Below, piece after piece: positions 1 through 10,630 of a DNA stretch of 64,000 nt. Made by a program: the position numbers and the translations under genes. The stretch spans positions 71,573,367 through 71,637,366 of the forward strand of contig CM056580.1 of NCBI GenBank assembly GCA_029721435.1, given 5' to 3'. Source of the stretch: Gymnothorax reevesii. Lineage: Eukaryota > Chordata > Actinopteri > Anguilliformes > Muraenidae. The notes under the pieces are model-generated. The model was not told where the DNA came from. It did not search any database and saw only the letters and a list, made by a program, of their open reading frames with translations. Position 1 is the first letter of the stretch, and each line of letters opens with the position of its first letter.

Positions 1-355
1 CTGAAGGAGGTGGCGGGAACCAGTTAGGTTAGGTGCTTGCTCTTCACCGAGCAAAACTGCCAGTATGCAATGGCATTAACACACATTTAAAAATAAATTA
101 TGGCAGTTAATCGGATTCGCCTTATTGGAATCCCCATCATACCAACAGGTAATTAAAGGGGAATCCAGGTCAAACCTCGAGTAGATTTACCAGAAAATAG
201 CAAACTTTAAGCTTTTTTAAGTGATATCTGCGTTAGAGGAAAATTGCAAAAAACTGCAATCACCAGACCATTTTTCCTGAAACTGCGCGCTGTCATGGAG
301 TCACATTTCCCAAGGTTCGATGACATTTTCGTAGACTGCACATTCATTAGTTGGC
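1..355. other. Unassigned flank
   Basis: I see no coding similarity or repeat structure here. It may include the eroded 3' end of the Tc1 element that follows, but no matching terminal repeat is visible. Confidence 0.3.
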
Positions 356-1395
356 GTGATGATAAAGGGGATGGGGTCTATTGTCCAGATTGCACAAATC
401 AATATTGGGTATGACCGCCTCTGGCCTGCCGCACTGCTACACTTCTCTGCTGTACTGTAATAAATGATCAACAGAGACTTGGGGGACGTGTTCCCACTTC
501 TCTTCAAGAGCTGTGCGGAGTCGGTGGATATCGGGCGGGAATGACGAACTTGTTGGTTGAGGACACCGCAAAGATGCTGGATGGCGGACAAATCCTAGGA
601 ATAAGCTGGCCATTTAAGCTCACAAATGTTTTCAGGCAAAAGGAACTCTGTGCAGTCGTGGTCTATAGCGTGGTCATGCGGAATGGTTTTGATGAAGAAT
701 TGGCAGGAAGATATGCTGCAGTATCTCATCATGATATCACACTGCATTCAAGATGCTGTTCATGAAATGCAGTTGGATGCAATAAGATGATTTTTCATGG
801 TTTCGGCAAAAATACAGCAATTGTGGGTACCAAATGTCTCATCTGCAGTGGCAGTTGCTAGTCTCAGATGGTCACAGAGATGGAGACTCCGGATATGGCG
901 ATCTTTGGCGGGGGTTGTCATACGTGGTCGTCATGCATGTGGGCAATGTGTTATCGTGCCTAATTCCTCAATAAGTTGTCTTATGTGACTTACTATTGAA
1001 CCACGGATATTAAGAGCCCTTGCGTTAGCCCTGAGAAACATTCTTGCATTGAGCATGCAAAGGGCACACTCCCTGATGGCTCAAGTCATCTATGGCATTT
1101 TGAACGACGACAGAACAGGGACTTTTGAGGTGGACTTTCATTGACCAGAGTACAGGATATGCCTGGGCTGACCGTATCTGATTTCAGTAGCTCTGGATCA
1201 AGCCCCATCTGTCTGACAGGCCAATTTTGACAAAGGGCATGAACTTGACAATGATATGGAGGTGACTGAAATGCACTTACACCAGTGGCACAGAATCTTG
1301 GTCCCATAAATATATCCAACGAAGCCAACCTCAGACCTAATTATGCAGAATATTTAAAGGACTAAACTGTTGCATTTATATTTTTGATCAGTGTA
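356..1395 (-). pseudogene. Decayed Tc1-like transposase and 5' TIR
   Basis: This is a Tc1/mariner cut-and-paste transposon on the minus strand. The minus-strand 5' end near 1395 reads TACACTGATCAAAAATATAA, which matches a TIR class common in fish Tc1-like elements. Reading inward, a DNA-binding segment around 830-970 resembles the Tc1 HTH region (PRMTTPAKDRHIRSLHLCDH, then TADET). Around 430-620 comes a C-terminal DDE segment (IQHLCGVLNQQVRHS) in the place of the usual PIEHLWDVL block, with a second frame carrying ALEEKWEHVPQ. The intervening catalytic core shows only scattered matches, stops and frameshifts, so no functional protein is possible. The 3' TIR is not visible and may lie in eroded sequence below 355. 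Membership of Tc1 is well supported; the exact family is not named. Confidence 0.7.
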
Positions 1396-2935
1396 TATGA
1401 GTTTAGTACCATTTAATACTTCAATACACAGCTGAGAGCCTCAGTATTTGATGACAGTGGTGAACATGGCTTGAGAGGAAAATATGCCGGCCAGGGCTTG
1501 ATTCTTTTTATCACAAGGCCACAGGGCTGCCCAGTGTGCCACTGACCACTCCAGACACATCGCATCATTTGGGCAGGAGCATCACTATATGATGAGTTGG
1601 AAGGATATGTTGACCATATTAACAAACAGGGGACATGTGTGATTGAAAACTGAAACAACAGTAGGATTTACTGTTTTTTTTTCTTGAACCAAGTAATCAA
1701 TGACACTGCTCACTCTTCTCACTTCATTAATTCATCCTCATTTACAAATAAGTAGCAATTTGAATTCTGCTTGAGGTTAACTTTGAAATGTCATGATAAA
1801 GAAATTGAATGGATGAACTAACATAAGAGGATTAAATGTCCACGCCATCACACAATATCTTTGGAACAAAACTGATTCCTGGTCAGATGGTTGATATCAG
1901 GCGGTTACTAAGGTTATTCTGAGCAGTGACTGGCACTCGTGGCAAAACAAAAGGCTAAATTGCTAGGGGGAGAGCAAATGGATTTCAAAGTAGAAGCACT
2001 TAAATCTATGTTCCATTCTCTGCTTTGAGGACTCAGCCATTTTCTGATCTATAAGTGGGGTAGTCATTTCCTCTTCATGTGTTTCACATTCTTATTCTAG
2101 TCACATACTGAGTAAATATCTCTGAAATTTGACCTCATTGAGGCACAGGTATTTGCATCCAAATTTTGATGGCTGCTCTTTGGAAAATGTTAGTGAATGT
2201 TTTCCCTTTTTTTCAAATTGTGCATTTTGCAATGCCAAGCATTACGTATGAAGCTCATCAATAAGACCTGAAGGTGTGTTTTTTTTTTTTCATTTATGGC
2301 ATAATGCTCATTCAGGCCTGGATTTTCATTTCCTTACACAACAGTGAGTTTAATGGCCATATGAAGACCCAGATGTAGAGTATTTGCATGCAGACAGATT
2401 GTTGCAGGTATGTTAGCATACACAATACAAACAATTTACATGGTCTGTGATCTTGATTACTTTTTGGAGCTACTGTGAAAAGCTAGTGCCTGCGCCATTT
2501 TACATTGTGCCATTAATTACTCAATGATGAGATGCTTCACCAATTTCATTACGGTAATCCCTTTGATGTTTCCATATCTTGTGAGGATGCTATTTCTCAA
2601 AAAAAAAAAAACCAAACTGGTCCTTGCACTGCACATCTGCACCGGTTGCATACACTTTTGATGGCTCGATATGTCATATTTGTGCACATTCCAACTGGAG
2701 AGAGAACACAGGAGATGCAAATATCTTGTTAGACATCTGAGGGAAAATGTAGAGCTGAAATCCACATGACCACTCTCGCTGCCAAACTAAAAGGTTGTGT
2801 TTGGATCTAATTAAATCCAATCCTATCAGACAGCCATGTTGTTCGCAGTTTATAAATAGATTTGTGCTCATTTCTGGTTTATTTTTAGAACATTTCAGTG
2901 TAGTCAATGGTTAACTGTGTGTTGCCATTCAGAAT
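1396..2935. other. Intergenic DNA, nothing identified
   Basis: There are poly-T tracts near 1672 and 2279 and no ORF with recognisable similarity. Short frames at 1413-1658 and 2517-2765 look random. Confidence 0.4.
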
Positions 2936-3038
2936 GCGTTTCCCAAAATCACAGACACTAACTTACATAGTTCGTCCATTCACAGTCAATGGCTCCAACT
3001 ATGTAAGTTGCTAACTTAGTTTTTTTTTTGGGAAACGC
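2936..3038. mobile_element. Hairpin MITE-like repeat, copy 1
   Basis: Terminal GCGTTTCCCAAAA is answered by TTTTTTGGGAAACGC, and the internal AACTTACATAGTT by AACTATGTAAGTT, so the whole unit folds back. A sibling copy with the same CTAACTTACATAGTT core lies at 11288-11392. It is non-coding and its superfamily is unknown. Confidence 0.65.
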
Positions 3039-3269
3039 GCCCCAGGACTCAAGTATGGAGTCAGAAGCAGAATCCATGACAGCAATACAGTTGAGTTTGG
3101 GGGCAGAACTCCAGGATAGGATAGCAGTGTCGGAACCTTGAGGGGATAGGCAGTTCAGCACAATGTAATAGCCTAAGCTTGAGCCAGTCAGGTTTCCAGG
3201 ATGCTGCCAGGTGTTACACTGACTCTGCCAGCACTGAACTGCTACAGAAGATGGAGGGATTGCTTGAGG

Positions 3270-3510
3270 GAAACGCGGTACCAGTCCTGGCTCCAGTTCA
3301 GGATTGGAAACTTGTTCCTAACAGACGGGACAAGGAGAGCAAGCCAGATGCGCTAGCAACAACGCTTCCAAGTCTTGGACCCTGATTAAGAATGGGAGCT
3401 CGTTCTCGATAGCTTGAGTAGATGAACGGGAAAAGACCTGAGTAAACTTGAATTCGGTCCCAATCCTGGGCCCTCATTAGGATTGGAAGCTTGCTCAAAT
3501 TAACTAGATG
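3270..3510. repeat. Diverged ~87-bp tandem repeat, 3 units
   Basis: Three related blocks start near 3276, 3363 and 3455. Each has the plan CGGTnCCAnTCCTGG, then AGGATTGGAAnCTTG, with the middle copy most diverged (CAAGTCTTGG, AAGAATGGGAGCTCG). Spacing is 87 and 92 bp. Confidence 0.5.
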
Positions 3511-3711
3511 ATTAGAATGACTGTTCAAGCTGAATTAAACAAAGACAAAAGTGTTTTTGAACTAAACGTTGACTTGAGTATCTTGCATGAAATCAAGTTT
3601 ACAGTTCAGCAACTTTCACATGAACTTGAGTGCTTAAAGGATTCATGAAATAGAATGTAAATGAATACCCTCTGTGCTTACTGAGCATCACATGTACATA
3701 TGTAGCAGGCC

Positions 3712-3795
3712 GAATGAAAGCCCGGACGGGAACTTGAACCTCCAGACTTCCAGGTAATAGTCAAACGCACTGACCACATCCCCAAAGAGCCAGGC
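3712..3795 (-). repeat. tRNA-like SINE head or tRNA pseudogene
   Basis: The minus strand carries an A-box-like GTGGTCAGTGCGTTTGACTA and, about 30 bp on, a B-box-like GGTTCAAGTTCC, spaced as in a tRNA. T-stem pairing is poor, so this is a relic promoter and not a working tRNA. No SINE tail was recognised. Confidence 0.45.
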
Positions 3796-4021
3796 TCGTT
3801 GGCAAGGTTGCCAGGGCGCATACTTATTAGGAGACAGAAAATTTCTAGTGACAGGGCACTTCAACTGTCATATATATATATGTGTAACACTGATAACATA
3901 AAAACAAAGTTTGTTCTTTAAATCCGCAAAAAAAATAATAGCCGTGCAAAAGGCACTGTGTCAGTTCCAAATGAGCTCTGCAATCATGAGACCGTGTGGC
4001 GTCATATCAGCAAAAACAAAG

Positions 4022-4620
4022 TGGTACATAACATAACATAACATGAATGGCAAGAACAGGCCATTCAGCCCAACTACGCTGACCAGTTTCTTTATACGAT
4101 TGTGAATATATCCCTTCAGATACTAAATGACTCAATGGTATCTAGCTTTAAGTCAAGCCTGCCTTGAAAACCCCCAAGGTCCCTGCCTCAACAATATGGT
4201 CAGGCAAGCTATTCCACATTGAAAGTATTCCTTCGGTGAAGAAATATTTCCAAATATCAGTGCTAAATACCTTTGGTCAACTTCCAATTGTGACCCCGAG
4301 TTCTACTCACAACACTTAGTCGAAGGAATCCTACATGATTCACTTTGTTAATCCCTTTAACATATTTAAAGACCTCAATCAAATCACCCCTTCGTCTCCT
4401 TTTCCTAAGACTAAGGAGATTAAGGATCTTCAGTCTCTTCTCGAAGCTTTCATCTTTTATACCTGGAATAAGCTGAGTGGCTCTTCTCTGAACTTTCTCT
4501 AGAGCCTCTGTATCTTTCTTAAAATATGGTCCCCAGAACAGTACACAATACTCCAGATGTGGTCTGACGAAGTTGTTGCACAAAAGAAGCATCCAAAAAG
4601 CAGCTTTTGCTGTCTCTAAC
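4022..4620 (-). pseudogene. LINE ORF2 C-terminus and 3' tail (L2/CR1-like)
   Basis: This is a 5'-truncated non-LTR retrotransposon on the minus strand. The frame reads the conserved end of the reverse transcriptase: NFVRPHLEYCVLFWGPYFKK, then KDTEALEKVQRRATQLIPG, SFEKRLKILNLLSLRKRRRR and GDLIEVFKYVKG. After a stop near 4263 the same protein resumes in other frames (FFTEGILSMWNSLPDHIVEA, AGTLGVFKAGL), as in complete L2/CR1-type elements. The 3' end near 4022 is a short (TTATG)n-type tail, seen on the plus strand as repeated ACATA. Catalytic RT motifs lie upstream of the truncation and are absent. It is a dead fragment. Confidence 0.8.
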
Positions 4621-4667
4621 TCTAACTGGTTTGGGCAGTTCAGAAAAGTGTGATGATAGCGATACCA

Positions 4668-4750
4668 TAAAAGGGGGATTTGAACCCATAAACTTATGTT
4701 TATGCTGTCATTGTCATAGCAGCTATTCAACCACTGTGCTGCCTCTAGCA
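4668..4750 (-). repeat. tRNA-derived SINE head abutting the LINE
   Basis: The minus strand starts GAGGCAGCACAGTGGTTGAA and reaches a B box GGGTTCAAATCC about 55 bp later, like the head of the teleost tRNA-SINE also present at 46374. It sits directly upstream, on the same strand, of the truncated LINE end, separated by a roughly 50-bp linker. Confidence 0.55.
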
Positions 4751-4751
4751 T

Positions 4752-5747
4752 TGAGTTGCAGGAGTGGGTCCTGAGTCAAATGGTACCCTCAAATACCATT
4801 GTGGAACGGGGCTGGTTTAAACACTGTCAAAACCAGCTAAATTTCTACTCCACTTTCAAAACCTGCCAAGTTAAAACAGTGGGTTGCAAAATCAAAGTCA
4901 TTTCCTTAAAAAAAATTAATTGCCTCATGGATTATGTCTGCAAGGCAGACCAAGAAAATTGGTATCTATGGAAGATAATTTCTATGCCGACCAAAAATAA
5001 TCAGATTTTTCTAGAAAATGGACTAACTACACTTGAAAGGCTTTGTAAGTGGATGCCTCATATCCACAATGTATAATGTATTATTTTGCCAAAATCTAAA
5101 TTTCTGAACAAAAATTCCCCCAAAATGTGTATATCTGTAGTTATTTGTCAAATCCTTTAAATACTCATTTTGTTGTTGTTTCACGCACAACTGCGTAAGG
5201 AAATTCAGCTGAGAGCTAGAGATGCACAGGACATAAACCAATCATCAGTGAAGGATTTTAGTTCTGCATAATGTGCATATATTATTTACGGTATGATTTC
5301 TGATCCAACAATAGTTTAAGAACAATATAAATTGATTTAACAATAAGTTTGTTCTATTGCACACAGAATCCAAAAAAAAAAAAAAAAAAAATGACGCAGG
5401 TGACTATGTACCACTTTATAACATTATTATGTCTTTCCGTCGCTCTCTTTCAGTGTTTTGGAACTGAGGAAACCCCTGGCTGAAGTCTAGCAAGCAAAAT
5501 TTCCCCCATTCTACCATTATGTAGATCTTCAGATGTACAGTTTTACAGGGCCTTTGTTGCTATATAGTTTGCTTCATACTGCACCTCAACTTCTCAATCA
5601 GAGTGAGACCAGGAATGCAGGCTTGTCAGTCTAGCACATGCACATGCTGAGGCAGCCATGCTCTTGAAATCTATGCAGACTGTGATTTAGCGTTGTCGTT
5701 CGCTCACTCCTGCACGTGTTCCACACCCATATTCAGGAAATGGAAAA
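4752..5747. other. Intergenic DNA, nothing identified
   Basis: It contains a 19-A run near 5371-5390. No coding similarity is visible. Confidence 0.4.
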
Positions 5748-6475
5748 GGAAAACAACTCCATTATGGAGGTGAAGAAAATATTGAATGCAAGAGAAAAGT
5801 TAAGGGACAACTAGCACAGAAGCATACAGATGTACTTAGTAAGGGCTGTGACCAGATCTCTGCTGATGTGCCAGGCCTATACAGTGCATGCCTGGATTAT
5901 CTGGAGAAGTGGAAGACACCCATGGAGAAGCTCTGCCCATTCATATGAATGGATCTGATTGAGACATCAGACTCCATGGAAGCGCTCTCCCAATTCATGT
6001 GAATGGATCTGATTGAGACATCAGATTGGAATGATGTAGAAGCCTGCATCAAGTACCTCGGAGAAAAGGGGGTGCTAACTGATGATGTAAAATGTTTTGT
6101 TCAGATCACCCATCTAAATGAATTCTCAGAAAGGTGCAACAGTGATGGCAAGGTCAGTGGTCTGTAAGTGCCTCAGAAGTGGACCAAATATTTTGGGAAG
6201 GCCAAAAGAATTGCATGTTAATTAGAACTACTGAAGACGGCACAGTTTTGTATTGTGAGGGGAAAGCTCAAAGACAATGTTTTGAGGGTTTTCTCATTGA
6301 TGCAGAGCCAAGGAAAGGAACCAGCTGTATGTTGAGTCACTGAAGGGGTTGTTTGTACGATACAACTTCAAAGAAATTTATTGCAAAGACTTTCATGCTT
6401 ATTTGATCAGCAACTGGAAACTGCTGGGATAGATCAGCCCTTCAGCAAAATGTGGATGGGCAGACAAGGAGGATG
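5748..6475 (+). pseudogene. Decayed ZBED-type hAT transposase, C-terminal half
   Basis: Fragments in shifting frames on the plus strand match the C-terminal part of ZBED-like hAT transposases. In order these are LDYLEKWKTPMEKLCPF (~5890), DVEACIKYLGEKG (~6040), QITHLNEFSERCNSDGKVSG (~6103), QKWTKYFGKAKRIAC (~6175), the dimerisation block NVLRVFSLMQSQ followed by KERNQLYVESLKGLFVRYNF (~6275-6370), and KDFHAYLISNWKLLG (~6390). In working family members the RVFSLM block supports hAT dimerisation. Stops (for example after LISNWKLLG) and frameshifts break the frame. An internal 55-bp tandem duplication lies at 5919-6028. The N-terminal BED finger and the first catalytic residues were not seen. Domestication is unlikely given the stops. 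Confidence 0.7.
5919..6028. repeat. 55-bp tandem duplication inside hAT relic
   Basis: Two adjacent copies run from CCATGGA through TGGATCTGATTGAGACATCA, at 5919 and 5974. The unit length (55) is not a multiple of 3, so the duplication also shifts the frame. Confidence 0.8.
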
Positions 6476-6586
6476 ATTGATGAACACACACCTTTTCTCT
6501 TGTTAAATTTGCATCTTTCTGAGGCTACTGTTCTAATATTCACATCATTTCATTCAAGAGATATATTAAGTCTTAGCCTTACAAAA

Positions 6587-7010
6587 GATATTATTTTATT
6601 ACAGCTGGATTTTCTATTACAGGAGAGGCATTATTTATAGCATTATTCCAGTCAAGATATTTTCAAGTTCTTGTTTTGTCGAATAAAACTTGATAAAGAG
6701 AGCTATTATTTTGTTGCAGGTGGATTCTAATACAGAAGAAGCATTATTTATATTTTTATTTCATTCCACAGATTTTTAAAGTTATTTCTGTGCCATTAAG
6801 ACTTGAATAAGAGAGATTATTTTGTTGCATTGCTGGATTTTTGATTCAGAAAATCTTATGTATAAATAAATACATAAGCATGATAAAGCATGTTGAGTAA
6901 ACTCTGAAAAGCCTATTTTTGAGCGTCTATGGTCGTAGAGAGATATTATTTTGTTATATAACTGAAATTTCTATTCACATAAAAGAGGCATACTTTAAAT
7001 ACATTAAAAT
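6587..7010. repeat. Degenerate ~113-bp tandem repeat, 4 units
   Basis: Units begin with AGATATTATTTTGTTGCAG-like sequence at about 6587, 6701, 6813 and 6941, followed by TGGATTTCTATTACAG and GAGGCATTATTTAT variants. The array lies directly downstream of the hAT transposase relic and may be its 3' non-coding end. Confidence 0.6.
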
Positions 7011-7255
7011 TATTATCCTGCCAATTCAATGTCCCAAATTTGCCAATTTTTCTTGAAAATGAGCCTTTTATAGAATTTGAGCGGAGATTTCCGAAGACAA
7101 ATTGAGGATTGACCCAAATTTTCTAATCAGCGAATGTTACTTAACGGGAGGTGTTCCCAATGCGGAAGTCAAGCTGAAAACGATAGGGAAAGAAATGTTG
7201 TCAAAGAATATTATTTTCGTAAATTGATGACAACAAATATTTTTCACATCAGGGG

Positions 7256-7920
7256 CAGTGGCGGCTCGTGAATTGGCAACAGGGGAAGCCCAAACAATCC
7301 CTTAATGTTAATGATTGTTCATCAACTGTTTTCAATCATTCATTTAAACAGTGGAGGGTCGTCGGCCGTAACAAAGTTAAGCCAAAACCTCGCCCTTCAA
7401 AGCATAATGACTTAAACCTTTCGCAGTTTACTTTTCTTGATCAGAAGTTGCTCATACGAATTGTTAGAACAGTCAGTTGAGTCAAATTTATTTTCGATAG
7501 CATTGTTATACATTGCACCACGAAATTGAGGGGTTTTCTTTCACACATAAATTACGACATAAATTACCATAGGCCTACGCTATAAATTCCGCGCTCAAGA
7601 AGCTCACGAAACGGCATAGATGCGCAAATTGATTAGTGAGGCTCATTAAGCAATAAGCTGTGCAACATCGCATTCTTTTCTTCTATATTAAGATTGTAGA
7701 AAATGGACTGTCGTGGCTTCTTGTGAAAGAAGCCTCGCAAACTAATTTATAAAGACGTGTTGATAATTTGCGTCGTCATTTGCTATCGAAAATAAATTTG
7801 ATTGTCCTTCAACCAATTCGTATGAGCAACTGCTGATAAAGAAAAGTGAACTACGAAATGCTGAAGCTTTGAAGGGCGAGGTTCTGGCTTCCCTTTGTTA
7901 CGGCGGACGAGCCGCCGCTG
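7256..7920. mobile_element. hAT MITE with perfect 8-bp TSD
   Basis: The 665-bp element starts CAGTGGCGGCTCGTG and ends with the inverse ACGAGCCGCCGCTG. It is flanked on both sides by ATCAGGGG (7248-7255 and 7921-7928). An 8-bp duplication and CAG...CTG termini are hAT hallmarks. The arms are long: the right ~150 bp (from 7770) is the inverse of 7349-7500, including the GCTATCGAAAATAAATTTGA block. The left end is doubled: a second TIR start (CAGTGGAGGGTCGTC) lies at 7349. There is no transposase, so it is non-autonomous. Confidence 0.88.
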
Positions 7921-8065
7921 ATCAGGGGAGAAAAGGAACGACGTACCAATCAGCCTGTAGGCACGGTGTACTGAAACTTGACACTACTTACTGAGAGTTT
8001 TATTAGGCCATGACGAGCAAATGTATTCAAAAATAGGGTGCCTACGTGCTGTACATGACGACAAC

Positions 8066-9005
8066 ATGCAACCTTTCCTTAAGTTGAATGTAAAGAAAAC
8101 TAATCAAATGATCATTGATTTTTCGAACCAGCGCTCATTTGCACCAGCACATATTTATTGAAGGAGACAAAATGGAAATCGTAGATGAGCACAGGTCATT
8201 GGGCTTGATGATTGATTCCAGGCTGTCATGGAACTCCAATACTGATGCCATCTACAAAAAGGGTCAGCAAAGATTGCATTTTATGCGCAGGCTGAGATTG
8301 TTTGGTGCAGATTAAGAGCTCAATGGTGCTCTTCTATCGAGCTTTTATAGAAAGTGTCTTGACGTTTTGTTTTGTTGCGTGGTATGGCTCACTGACAGTG
8401 AGGAACAACAATAAACTTCATGAGATTTTCAATGTTTCCAGCAAGACAGCTGGGGGATACAGCTTAACACCATGACATCACTTGAGGACCGTGTGGTGAA
8501 GAAGGGAAAGGCCATCGCAAGTGATGAAACCCGTTATTTAAGCAATATGAACTTATGAAGAACGAGAGACGATATACTGTGCCTAGGTTACAGGCCAGGG
8601 CTCAGAGATCGTTTGTACCCACAAGCGTAACAGTTTTAAATTAACATCTCAGCCTGCCATGCAAATGCCAGCTTTGCTCATACATTAGGACTCGCAATGA
8701 AGAACTGGCAGACCTGTAAAATCTATAAATCTCTCCCGTACATGCTTGACAGATAGTGAGCATATGGGGGCACACGGAAGGGAAGGTTGGGGGGACATGG
8801 AAGGGGAGGATTGTAGTAGTAAATTGATTGTTGGTATTGTGATGTATTGTAATTTTCAATGTTAACACTTGTAATGTCAGTGTTTGGTATGGTATGATGT
8901 GTACCTGATGTAAACACCGTGCAACTAGGCCAAGGAGGGTCCTAGAAGAGGCGGAAGGTCTCAGCGTGTTTTCGTATGCTGCGAGAGAAATAAAGATTTA
9001 CCGGT
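8066..9005 (+). pseudogene. LINE ORF2 C-terminus and 3' UTR (L2-like)
   Basis: This is a truncated non-LTR retrotransposon on the plus strand. The frames read LNVKKTNQMIIDFS, HRSLGLMIDSRLSWNSNTDA, AIYKKGQQRLHFMRRLRLFG, and in a shifted frame VLFYRAFIESVLTFCF and VAWYGSLTVRNNNKLHEIFN. These are the conserved post-catalytic region of fish L2-type reverse transcriptases. Coding similarity fades near 8640. What follows, to an AATAAAGATTT near 8990, looks like 3' UTR with a poly(A)-signal-like site. A frameshift near 8312 and stops make it inactive. It differs from the LINEs at 4.0 and 58 kb, so at least three LINE lineages are present. Confidence 0.8.
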
Positions 9006-9142
9006 CTCCATTGTAATAATGGGGTCTGGCTACAGCGTCTGCACTAGACTCCTGCCCCAGGCCTCACGTGATGACGTCTTTCACGTTCTGCTTTTAAGAG
9101 GCCTGAGACGTGCCGAGCGGATGCTGCAGCCTTAATGTCTTA

Positions 9143-9990
9143 GTGGTTACAATATATCTGACTCCATATCAAATTTAAGATACAAATTTGTGCTTGCAAT
9201 CATTTGCGGTTATCATGCGTTTGCATGAATATGTTCGAATTTTAATTCGTCAATTTATTACCCAATTTGGAGCTCTGTTGTGCATCGGACCCATAACAGG
9301 TTTATACCCTACTCCGCCGGACCAAAACCATCTGAACTATCCAATCCGGCGAAAGAACTCAGAGGCTGGCAGCCTATTAAGCCAGTAATTTGACATAGCC
9401 TAGCTATGACTAGGGATTACTGGGGCCCACAGCGAGCAACTACAGAGGCATAACGGAAACACATCGTTCAGAGGCCTTGCGTCTTTTAAGATTTCCGCCT
9501 AAAAATATAAACGGAATCTTGCTCGAAGCCAATATTAATAGCGTCATACACAGCATGGAAAATCCACCTTATAACGCAGATGCCAAGCGTGTTGATCAGG
9601 CACGCGATTACGGTCAACGTTACTCAACTGGGATCCAGGAGTCCGAACCGGTAGGTTTGCGTTTGTCCAAAGTCAGAAACACACCACAGATGCGAATATC
9701 AATTTATTTCGCCAGGCAGGCACAAGCTTAAATTACAAGACCTAATTACATCGTTACAGAAAAGAGAAAAGAAGTCAATTCATACCTGGCGCAGCCCAAA
9801 ACTACACATATACAGACGTATATGAGGGAAGGATGAATACAAGCTTCCTCGACTTCTCTGTTTCCCCCTCTTTTATGCCCAATCTCTAAAACTGCGTCCT
9901 ATGGCGGGGTCATAGGTCGTTTTTGGGTCATTTGAGCTTTGGGGAGGAGACATGACCACAAGGAAAACTGAAGCATAATTTTCCCTTAAA
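9143..9990 (-). repeat. LTR-like interspersed repeat, copy 1
   Basis: It shares its start (TTACAAT, then ATCTGACTCCAT), a central block (ATTTATTCGCCAGG, ACAAGCTTAAAT) and a later block (TACCTGGC, CTACACA) in the same order with 47888-48665. Read on the minus strand, the central block provides AATAAA in GGCGAAATAAATTG, as expected of a poly(A) signal in an LTR. No target duplication, primer site or coding remnant was found, so solo LTR is an inference. Confidence 0.4.
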
Positions 9991-10489
9991 GTTATTGAAG
10001 GAGGGTATGGCACAAGTCCAATTCCTTTGAAATATTCCCTATGAGATTTCAGAAATTACGAGGATTAAAATGGTACCAAACATAACCTACTTGCGTTAGA
10101 GTTGGTCATGAAACGTCCGACACAATACCGAATTACAAGAATAATCTGCATTAAGGCAATTATTCCATTCTTAACCTTCAGTATAGCAAAATACACATTA
10201 TTCTGTGACATCGTGAGTGAGATTAGTGTTTTACTCAGGAAATTGAAAGTCTTTAGAAATATTTACCTAAACGGTAATGTATTGAAATTGTTCGGGTGCA
10301 GTTATGTCAGAGTCCATTGGATGGCACTGTGGAGTTGTCCGGCATGAGTGTCGCTGGCCAAAGGCTTGCTGACAGTAGTTTATTTGGAAAATTCCCAGGC
10401 ATCTGCATTAACCATGAATCCTGTGGCAAGATGAGATTGGCGCCCGAGAGTCTGGTTGAGTCCATTCCCATGACCCTGGGGTCATCTGC
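9991..10489. other. Intergenic DNA, nothing identified
   Basis: No similarity or repeat structure was recognised before the minisatellite. Confidence 0.4.
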
Positions 10490-10630
10490 TAAATGTTGGA
10501 GCACGTATCCAAACAACGGTCAAACTGTTGGCGTAATGATGGGGCATATATCTCAACAAGAGTCAAACTGTTGGCGTAATGGTGGGGCACGTATATCAAC
10601 AAGAGTCAAACTGTTGGAGTAATGATTATG
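10490..10630. repeat. 43-bp minisatellite, ~3 units
   Basis: CAAACTGTTGGCGTAATG starts at 10521 and 10564, and a third start (CAAACTGTTGGAGTAATG) lies at 10607. A partial unit (GTTGGAGCACGTATCC) precedes them. Confidence 0.85.

Noticed and set aside
1413..1658. Possible exon (minus frame of 81 codons)
   Set aside because: No recognisable domain and no convincing splice sites on either strand.
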